DNA from: Hwanghaeella sp965227365
Lineage (GTDB): Bacteria > Pseudomonadota > Alphaproteobacteria > UBA8366 > Aestuariispiraceae
DNA length: 64,000 bases
Assembly: GCF_965227365.1 (NCBI RefSeq)
Contig: NZ_OZ245754.1
Coordinates: forward strand, 1-64,000
Direction: 5' to 3'
Shown: positions 58,225 to 64,000 of the stretch, one piece after another
How the letters are laid out: each line of letters begins with the position of its first letter
How positions within the stretch are numbered: position 1 is the stretch's first letter
Made by a program: the position numbers and the translations under genes
The notes under the pieces: model-generated
Database searches by the model: none
Seen by the model: only the letters and a program-made list of their open reading frames with translations
Told to the model about the DNA's origin: nothing

Positions 58225-58851
58225 TCACTTGCCTTCGTCTCGCATCTTGGCGAAGCGTTCCGCGTCGCGCTGTTTCCAAACCTCCGGGCCGCCATGCAGC
58301 TTGTCGAAATCGGACCGCAGCATGGCCAGGACGACCGTGTCGTGGAATTTGCCGTCGGCATAGACGTATTCCCGCAGGATTCCTTCCCGGACCATGCCGA
58401 CGCGGTCGTTGCTGCCGAGAGACGCATGGTTGTCGGTAACGGCAGAGGACCAGATGCGATTCAAGCCCAGCTTGTGGAAACCGAAACGAAGAAGCTGGAT
58501 CAGGGCGTCGCTGCCGTACCCCCGGCCAAGGAAGTCTTTATGGCCGATGATCCGGCCGTAGGTGGCGACGCGGTGAATAGGATCGATCAGGCTCAATCTG
58601 GCATTGCCGATATGGGTGCAGGTCTCGATATCGCAGATCGCGAAATAGACGGCGCCCGGCGGTTGGGACTGCTCATAGTAGCGAACCGCGCTGTCCGTAT
58701 TCACCGGATAGGCGCTTTGCAGAATATACGTATTAAGGCTGATGTCGTTGACCCAGTCCAGATAGTCGTCGTTGATGTCTTCCCGCTCCATTGGGCGAAG
58801 GAAGACCTTCTCACCGACGACGCGGGCGCGGCGTATCGTATTGGCGGTCAT
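58225..58851 (-). CDS. GNAT-family N-acyltransferase
   Basis: A 208-residue RimJ/RimL-type GNAT. The acetyl-CoA pyrophosphate loop is DFLGRGYGSDA, preceded by the typical beta-strand GRIIGHK. It would acylate an amino group, plausibly position 4 of an amino sugar (PseH-like role), which is inference from the nearby PseI. GGGGAGG lies nine bases before the ATG. Confidence 0.85.
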   Translation of the reverse strand: MTANTIRRARVVGEKVFLRPMEREDINDDYLDWVNDISLNTYILQSAYPVNTDSAVRYYEQSQPPGAVYFAICDIETCTHIGNARLSLIDPIHRVATYGRIIGHKDFLGRGYGSDALIQLLRFGFHKLGLNRIWSSAVTDNHASLGSNDRVGMVREGILREYVYADGKFHDTVVLAMLRSDFDKLHGGPEVWKQRDAERFAKMRDEGK

Positions 58852-58866
58852 AAGAACGAACCTCCC

Positions 58867-59505
58867 CTAATGTGTTGCGGAAGACCGGCTTTGGCCGGTT
58901 CCGTCCGCCTCGGCGGACTTCGCCGGGATAAATGCCATCGTCGGATACTGGAAGTCTCCGTCCGACGGTATGAAATCGAATTCGTGGCGGCGGTAGAAGG
59001 AAATCGCCCTGGCATTGTCCCTGTTCACGTGCAGGTAAAGGGGCGTGCCGGGCGCGAAAGTCTTGAACCCTTCGATCAGGTCATTCGCCGCGCCTTGTCC
59101 CCGGCATTCGGGTGCGACGGCGAAACGGGAGAGATAGCAGCCATCCGTCGGGACGGAAGCCTTATCGCCGGAGGATTCGGCCAGTTCCTGTTGGATCTTC
59201 GTTTTATTGTCTTTCGCCGCGTTCCGAAGCATCGCGCGCAGATCTGTCATTTGCGCCATGGCCAGGGCTTCCGACGGATAACAGCAGAACACGCCTTGGG
59301 GCATGCCGCGCTCGCCTTGAAGGACATGGCAGTTTCGAAGTTCTCCGCCCGGCTGCGACAGCCGCCCGGCGACGACGGTGCAAAGATCCGGGATATAGCG
59401 CCCGAGGATGTCATAGAATTCCGGCAGGGACAGCATGATCAGGTCCGCGACCGCCCGGCGGTAGATTTCCGTCGCGGGTGCATCTTCCAAGGAGACAAGT
59501 TTCAT
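58867..59505 (-). CDS. GNAT-family acetyltransferase
   Basis: A 212-residue GNAT with the acetyl-CoA loop PECRGQGAANDL and the following HVNRDNARAISFYRRHEF typical of the fold. It lies between the other GNAT and the acyl carrier protein gene, so it could take its acyl group from the carrier protein instead of CoA. I use ATG 59505; TTG 59535, overlapping the carrier-protein stop, is possible. Confidence 0.82.
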   Translation of the reverse strand: MKLVSLEDAPATEIYRRAVADLIMLSLPEFYDILGRYIPDLCTVVAGRLSQPGGELRNCHVLQGERGMPQGVFCCYPSEALAMAQMTDLRAMLRNAAKDNKTKIQQELAESSGDKASVPTDGCYLSRFAVAPECRGQGAANDLIEGFKTFAPGTPLYLHVNRDNARAISFYRRHEFDFIPSDGDFQYPTMAFIPAKSAEADGTGQSRSSATH

Positions 59506-59531
59506 ATCGGACCGACGGGGCGACTTCGGAC

Positions 59532-59819
59532 TCAATCGGCCAGTTCAAGAAGATAGGTGGCGAAATCCCGCATCGAGACGACACCCTTTTCGTCCAGAAC
59601 TTCGATGTCGAGTTCCACGTCGTAGCGGTCCTCCAACTCGTCCAGCAGCCGAATCCAGCCCAGGGAATCCAGAATGCCGGATTCGAACAGGTCGGCATCA
59701 TAGGTCTCTTCAGCGGTCGGCACGGGGCGCGGCGACGCGACGTTCCGGACCGTGGCGGCGACCACTTCCAGCACTTCGGATGCGGAACTGTCGGAAAGGG
59801 GCTTGGTGGTTTCTGTCAT
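59532..59819 (-). CDS. Acyl/peptidyl carrier protein
   Basis: A 95-residue acidic carrier protein. The phosphopantetheine attachment motif is DSL (Ser52 in SGILDSLGWIRLLDELED). It follows the adenylation-enzyme gene by 28 bases, the pairing seen in DltA/DltC-type and stand-alone NRPS loading modules. It would carry an amino acid or acyl group as a thioester for transfer to a sugar. Confidence 0.9.
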   Translation of the reverse strand: MTETTKPLSDSSASEVLEVVAATVRNVASPRPVPTAEETYDADLFESGILDSLGWIRLLDELEDRYDVELDIEVLDEKGVVSMRDFATYLLELAD

Positions 59820-59847
59820 GGATGTCTCCCGAATGGACCGGCGGCCG

Positions 59848-61326
59848 TCACGAAGCAGCCTTGCGGGTCAGCAATTTTGTCAGGGCGCCGGCGTCGATCT
59901 TGTCATTCGCGTTTCGGGGCAAGGTATCGATCAACTCGAACCGGTCCGGGATTGCATAGGCCGGCAGGTGATCGCCGATGCGGGCCGCTACCCGATCGCA
60001 CAGGACTGGATCCGTCCCTTCCAGAAAGGCGACGATCTTGCCCTCGGCATGAACCGCGCAGGCCGCCGCGGCGCCGGCGGACCGGATCGCCGCCTCTATC
60101 TCGCCCAGTTCCAACCGGAACCCGGCGCGTTTTATCTGCCGGTCGATCCTGCTCTCGAAATAAATGTCATTGCCGACCCGCCTGCCCCAGTCGCCCGTCC
60201 GATAGGCGCTGACCGTTCGGCCGTCGACCTCGGTGCTGAAGAATTTCTCTTCGGTCTGGTCCGGGTCGTTCCAATAGCCCCTGGCCACTTGCGGACCTGC
60301 GGCAATGATCTCGCCTTCGCCCTCGGTATCGCCGTCGAGCAATAGATGCATGCCGGGAATGGCATCGCCGATCGCGACGGAGGCCCGGCAATGATCCGGA
60401 TAGGAATCCGCCGCCACTTCAAGCAGCGTGAAGGAGACCGTGGCTTCCGTCGGGCCATAGGTATTGTGGACGGCCAGGGTGGGTTTGGCCGCGAACAACG
60501 CTTCCAAATGCGACGGCAGCAGGGGTTCGCCGCAGAAAGTCGCCAACCTCAGGCTCGCCAGGTTTTCCGGTGCAAGTTGGCCGCCCTGTCTCATCAGGTC
60601 GACCACGCTGGGGACGCTGTTCCAGATCGTCAGTCCATAGGTCTTTATGGCTTTCGCCGGCATCAACCGGTCGCGTCGGGATATCAGCGGATAAAGGCAG
60701 GCCCCGGCGCAAAGCGCGCCATAGATGTCCAGGACCGACAGGTCGAAGGCGATATTCGGGTGCTGGGACCATCTGTCTTCGGGGGTGATCCCCATGGCCC
60801 GATGTGCCCAATGAATATAATGGGCGAGCGAGTCGCGGCCGATCTTCACGCCTTTCGGTTCTCCGGTGGAACCGGAGGTGAAGATGACATAGGCAAGCTC
60901 ACCGGCGGCGCGCGGTTCTTTCAAGCGATCCGCCGGCAGGGCCTCCACCAGAATGATTTTCTGAGCGTGGTCTTTGCCGACAAACCCGGAATCGACCGAT
61001 GCCGATGTGACGATCACATGCGGATCGACCATGTCCAGCACGCGATTGATCTTCTCCGGCGGCATTTGAAGATTCAGGGGAACATACATGCCGCCCGCCA
61101 TCAGGCTCGCGAACATGGCGGCGTAGGCCCAGGCCCCCTGAGGCAGCAAAATCGCGACACGCGGATGCGCATCGCCGGTTTGCGCCAGCGACGCGGCCAG
61201 TCGTTCGACACGGCCCATCAGGTCGGAATAGCTGAGCTCCCCTTCCTTCTCATGGACGGCGGGCCTCTGCCCGTGCCGTTCCGCGGCGGCGGCAAACAGG
61301 TCGAAGGGATCGGCTGGTTCATTCAT
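59848..61326 (-). CDS. Stand-alone adenylation (amino-acid-activating) enzyme
   Basis: A 492-residue ANL enzyme. FTSGSTGEPKGV is the ATP loop, NTYGPTEAT the A5 motif, YRTGDWGRR A7, DRQIKRAGFRLELGEIE A8, and NANDKID holds the A10 lysine. The core motifs are those of NRPS/DltA A-domains rather than CoA ligases, so it should load an amino acid or small acid onto the adjacent carrier protein. The start is ATG 61326, overlapping the AAC(3)-like gene by eight bases, or ATG 61347. Confidence 0.87.
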   Translation of the reverse strand: MNEPADPFDLFAAAAERHGQRPAVHEKEGELSYSDLMGRVERLAASLAQTGDAHPRVAILLPQGAWAYAAMFASLMAGGMYVPLNLQMPPEKINRVLDMVDPHVIVTSASVDSGFVGKDHAQKIILVEALPADRLKEPRAAGELAYVIFTSGSTGEPKGVKIGRDSLAHYIHWAHRAMGITPEDRWSQHPNIAFDLSVLDIYGALCAGACLYPLISRRDRLMPAKAIKTYGLTIWNSVPSVVDLMRQGGQLAPENLASLRLATFCGEPLLPSHLEALFAAKPTLAVHNTYGPTEATVSFTLLEVAADSYPDHCRASVAIGDAIPGMHLLLDGDTEGEGEIIAAGPQVARGYWNDPDQTEEKFFSTEVDGRTVSAYRTGDWGRRVGNDIYFESRIDRQIKRAGFRLELGEIEAAIRSAGAAAACAVHAEGKIVAFLEGTDPVLCDRVAARIGDHLPAYAIPDRFELIDTLPRNANDKIDAGALTKLLTRKAAS

Positions 61327-62116
61327 CGCCGGTGTCTTCGTCGACATGGGTTCGTTCGATCAGGATATAGGGATCCCGGGTCAGGGCTTTTCTGGTGATC
61401 TCATCGAATTCGCTGAGCGGCATGATGAAACTGTTGCGGCTGCCGCCGGGAACGGGATGAAAGGCGGCCGGGTGTTCCGCCCGGACGGCGTTTTCGAACG
61501 GGAACAGATCGGTCTTTACCTCGATGTCGCCCCGGCGCGCGTAATAGCGGACCGAGATATCCTTCACCGCCCCACCGTCGGTCAGGACCTTGCGCGGCAA
61601 GTCCAGCCATTCACGGTAGGGGACGCCGGTGACCGCCTCCGTGTGATGCACATGGGTGGCGCCCTCATGAAAATTACAGCCCAGCAGCAACAGCTTGAAC
61701 CCGCTCTCCTGCAGGACCTCGAAAATCGATCCTAGGCCGACCGAGCGGTCCGCGGCGGCTTTGCGCATCATGCCGGCATCCCTGCCGATCGCGGCATAGG
61801 AATGCATGGGGCAGGCGCTCCGCACCGCGCCGTCACGCTTGTAGACCAGTTGGGAAAGCGCCCCCATCAGATACGGTTCGGATTCGGTGACCGAATAGGC
61901 GGTGTTCGCATCCAGGTTCATCGTAAAGGTCGGAAAGCAGAGTGTTCCCGAGTCCGAGACCGTTTCCTGCAACGCCGACAGCAGGGTTTCCGGCCCGCCC
62001 TCGACGCGGCCGAAACTCAACAGTCGTGAATGCACGCAGAGCCGATCGCCCGGACGGATTCCGAGGTCGTCCAAATGGCCGCGGACATCCGCGAATGATG
62101 TACGTCTGGACGGCAC
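61319..62116 (-). CDS. AAC(3)-fold N-acetyltransferase
   Basis: A 265-residue protein of the aminoglycoside 3-N-acetyltransferase family, with VHSRLLSFGRVEGG near the N-terminus and the GCNFHEGATHVHHTE segment that carries catalytic histidines. In surface-glycan loci such proteins acetylate amino sugars; an antibiotic-resistance role is unlikely here. It starts with GTG (no ATG nearby), six bases after the aminotransferase stop. Confidence 0.85.
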   Translation of the reverse strand: MPSRRTSFADVRGHLDDLGIRPGDRLCVHSRLLSFGRVEGGPETLLSALQETVSDSGTLCFPTFTMNLDANTAYSVTESEPYLMGALSQLVYKRDGAVRSACPMHSYAAIGRDAGMMRKAAADRSVGLGSIFEVLQESGFKLLLLGCNFHEGATHVHHTEAVTGVPYREWLDLPRKVLTDGGAVKDISVRYYARRGDIEVKTDLFPFENAVRAEHPAAFHPVPGGSRNSFIMPLSEFDEITRKALTRDPYILIERTHVDEDTGDE

Positions 62117-62121
62117 GGCGT

Positions 62122-63429
62122 TTACGGCTTGCGGAATACGGCCTGAACCATGTCGCCGTGCAGACGGTCGGCGAGGTCGCCGTTATCGAGCCCGGCGCGG
62201 ATGACGTCGAGGGCCGCGGCATAGGCGTCCAGCGTGACGGCGACATCTTCTTCCGTATGGGCATAGGACGGGGCGTGCCAGCCGGCGGCAAGGATGCCGC
62301 GCGCATTGCCTTCCTGCTGGAAAAGGCTTTTCAGCAGCAACCCGTCATGGCCGTCGCCCTTGAATCCCATGACGTGGCGGGCCGGATAGCCGGTCAGGCT
62401 GATGTGATCCTGAAGGCGGCGCTCGGCGACCAGGGCGTTAAACCCGTCGACCAGGCCGGTGCCGATCTCGGACACGCGATCCAGGACTGGTTCCGATTCC
62501 ATCACGTCCAGCACCGCACCCGCGGCCGCGATGCCCAGCATGTCGCCGCCGAAGGTGAAGGAGAAGAAAACCTCGTCGAAGACATCCATCACCTCGGCCC
62601 GGCCCAGGATGACGGAAATCGGAACGCCGTTGCCCAGCGCCTTGCCGAAACAGGCCATGTCGGGCGCTACGCCGAATTTGCCGTAGGCGCCTTTCAAATC
62701 GATCCTGAACCCGGTCCAGCATTCGTCGAAAATGAGGACCGCGCCGTGTTCCGTGGCCAGGGCTCGGACGCCTTCCAGATAGCCCGGCTCCGGCGGCACG
62801 ATGCCCATCGGTTCCATGATGATCGCGGCGACGTCGCCCTGGTGTTTCTCCAGCAGGGATTTCAGGGCCGGCAGGTCGTTATAGGAGAAGGGGGTGGTCA
62901 GCGCCTTGACCGCATCGGGCACGCCCGCGCCGCGGGTCGTCGTGCCGATGAACCAGTCCTGCCAACCGTGATAGCCGCAGCACAGAACCCGGTCCCGGCC
63001 GGTGACCGCGCGGGCGGCGCGCACCGCGCCGGCGGTCGCGTCCGACCCGTTCTTGCCGAAACGCGCGCGTTCCGCATAGGGAAACCAGTCGATCAGCCGT
63101 TCGGCCAAATCCAATTCGATCGTCGTCGGAAGCGAGAAGGCGATGCCATTCTGCATCTGCTTCGTGACGGCTTCGTTGACGGCGGGATGATTGTGCCCCA
63201 GCAGCAGCGGGCCCAGCGCCATCGGCCAGTCGATATAACGGTTGCCATCGGCGTCCCAGACAAACCCTTTGTCGGCCCGCGTGGCGAAGACGGGGGCGGC
63301 GCCGCGCGGATATTGGGTCCAGGACTTGGAGAATGTCTGCGCCTGGCTTGGGATCGCGGCCTCGGCCCGGGTCAGCAGATCCAGGGACTGGCGGTATCTT
63401 TCCGTAAATCTGTTCGTTGCGGTGGTCAT
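62122..63429 (-). CDS. Class III aminotransferase, glutamate-1-semialdehyde mutase-like
   Basis: A 435-residue PLP enzyme. The Schiff-base Lys lies in CFGKALGNGVPIS, with GSDATAGAVRAARA (phosphate site) and IFDECWTGFR. Although homologous to HemL, members next to SpsF genes act in surface-sugar synthesis, probably aminating or transposing an amino group on a precursor. The start codon directly abuts the SpsF stop (TAAATG). Confidence 0.86.
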   Translation of the reverse strand: MTTATNRFTERYRQSLDLLTRAEAAIPSQAQTFSKSWTQYPRGAAPVFATRADKGFVWDADGNRYIDWPMALGPLLLGHNHPAVNEAVTKQMQNGIAFSLPTTIELDLAERLIDWFPYAERARFGKNGSDATAGAVRAARAVTGRDRVLCCGYHGWQDWFIGTTTRGAGVPDAVKALTTPFSYNDLPALKSLLEKHQGDVAAIIMEPMGIVPPEPGYLEGVRALATEHGAVLIFDECWTGFRIDLKGAYGKFGVAPDMACFGKALGNGVPISVILGRAEVMDVFDEVFFSFTFGGDMLGIAAAGAVLDVMESEPVLDRVSEIGTGLVDGFNALVAERRLQDHISLTGYPARHVMGFKGDGHDGLLLKSLFQQEGNARGILAAGWHAPSYAHTEEDVAVTLDAYAAALDVIRAGLDNGDLADRLHGDMVQAVFRKP

Positions 63430-64000
63430 TTACACTTTGCTTTCGCTGGAAGAATTCTTTGCTGACAGGGCGTCATCCTCGGCCCGGCTCTTGGCCAGAC
63501 CCGCGTCGCGGACGATCCCGGCATTCAGGCGGCCGATGGCGGGGCTGTTGCGCATGACGGTCAGGATTTCCCGCCAGCCGGCCTGGATCAGTTTCGCCGG
63601 GCCCAATTCGGCGCATAGGGCGCGGAACATGATGTAGTCGGCCGGGTCGTCGATGGTCCATCGTTCGTCCGAAAGGTTTTCGGGGCCCGCCAGATTGGCG
63701 GCCTTGAACCGCTCGCCGCCATGCAGGGTGCAGTGTTTCCACATCCAGGGCACGACATGCTCCCGCTCGGACGGCAGGTCGGCTTCCTTGTCTGCCTGCT
63801 CCAGCACGTCGCGGGTGAAGACGGAGGCATCGAGACCGTCCGGCCAGGTCGGCGGCAGGACGTTGCAGCAATAGTCCAGGCCCTGCTCCTGCTGTATCGT
63901 CAGCAGCGCCTGGATGATTTCGGGGTCTGAGAATGGGCAGTCGCCGGTCAGGCGCACGATCCGGTCCGCCGCCGTGGCCCGGGCCGCCGCGGCAAAGCGC
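63430..64000 (-). CDS. spsF: SpsF-type cytidylyltransferase, 5' end outside window
   Basis: The C-terminal 190 codons of a gene entering from the right edge. The visible RIVRLTGDCPFSDPEII is the conserved core of SpsF/CMP-KDO-synthetase-like cytidylyltransferases; the frame stays open to the edge, so the true start is off-window. It would form a CMP-activated sugar, possibly the nonulosonate made by the PseI homologue. Stop abuts the aminotransferase start. Confidence 0.87.
   Translation of the reverse strand, partial: RFAAAARATAADRIVRLTGDCPFSDPEIIQALLTIQQEQGLDYCCNVLPPTWPDGLDASVFTRDVLEQADKEADLPSEREHVVPWMWKHCTLHGGERFKAANLAGPENLSDERWTIDDPADYIMFRALCAELGPAKLIQAGWREILTVMRNSPAIGRLNAGIVRDAGLAKSRAEDDALSAKNSSSESKV

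Noticed and set aside
57880..59556. 558-codon plus-strand frame opposite the GNAT genes
   Set aside because: It crosses three well-supported minus-strand genes and shows no family features.
61319..62116. Aminoglycoside resistance gene
   Set aside because: The AAC(3) fold is also used for amino-sugar acetylation, and the gene is embedded and overlapping in a glycan operon.
61942..63465. 507-codon plus-strand frame opposite the class III aminotransferase
   Set aside because: Antisense shadow; the minus-strand gene has a complete PLP-enzyme motif set.

Overview
The window is high-GC DNA (low-to-mid 60s percent G+C by eye). It is densely packed with stop/start overlaps of the ATGA type. Its gene set (DctP and TAXI TRAP transporters, MarR-controlled aromatic/N-heterocycle catabolism, an SQR-type sulfide operon, a nonulosonic-acid type surface glycan locus) suggests a marine or soil alphaproteobacterium, most likely Rhodospirillales-like. 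The taxonomic call is inference. I saw no rRNA, tRNA, insertion sequence, phage gene or CRISPR array.

Layout. 1-1642 (minus): two MalK-type ABC ATPases, the second running off the left edge, probably a GlpS/GlpT-like polyol or sugar importer. 2043-3129 (minus): a MarR regulator and an HpaC-like flavin reductase, divergent from a nine-gene operon at 3368-13062. That operon holds a 2,5-dihydroxypyridine dioxygenase (NicX) homologue, an alpha/beta hydrolase, an acyl-CoA-dehydrogenase-like flavoprotein, an acyl-CoA ligase, a DctPQM TRAP transporter, an opine-dehydrogenase-family enzyme and a 3-hydroxyacyl-CoA-dehydrogenase-like enzyme. Next come gamma-glutamyltransferase, cysteine synthase (minus) and a TrkH potassium channel subunit. 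17818-27639 is a phthalate-type module: MarR regulator, Rieske oxygenase (minus), its FMN/2Fe-2S reductase, a Gfo/Idh/MocA dihydrodiol dehydrogenase, a 4,5-dihydroxyphthalate-decarboxylase-like protein, a TAXI TRAP transporter, a class II aldolase and an isocitrate-lyase-family enzyme. Two near-identical 12-bp palindromes sit just downstream of predicted -10 boxes, one in the Rieske promoter and one in the TAXI promoter. They are probably the operators of the local MarR protein.

27645-35171: a 2-hydroxyacid dehydrogenase and a serine hydrolase, then a sulfide/persulfide operon. This has a Crp/Fnr regulator with a CX5C pair, a metallo-beta-lactamase-fold persulfide dioxygenase-like enzyme, a DUF442 phosphatase-like domain fused to a sulfide:quinone oxidoreductase, and a SulP transporter.

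35236-64000: some 24 genes all on the minus strand, ending at a strong intrinsic terminator at 35183-35204. This is a surface-glycan locus. It contains a pseudaminic acid synthase (PseI) homologue, a WbpB/WbpD/WbpE-like trio for a diacetamido sugar acid, an SpsF cytidylyltransferase (cut by the right edge), a class III aminotransferase, an AAC(3)-fold acetyltransferase, a free-standing adenylation enzyme plus acyl carrier protein, two GNAT acetyltransferases, an MBOAT/SGNH O-acylation pair, glycosyltransferases, and two asparagine-synthetase-like proteins (one without the glutaminase cysteine). It also carries an unusual sub-block of enolase-superfamily enzyme, fused flavodoxin/Fe-S-like protein, ATP-grasp ligase and kelch protein. 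The best candidates for undescribed biology are this decorated-sugar locus and the possibility that the NicX-type and phthalate-type modules together degrade a pyridine carboxylate.
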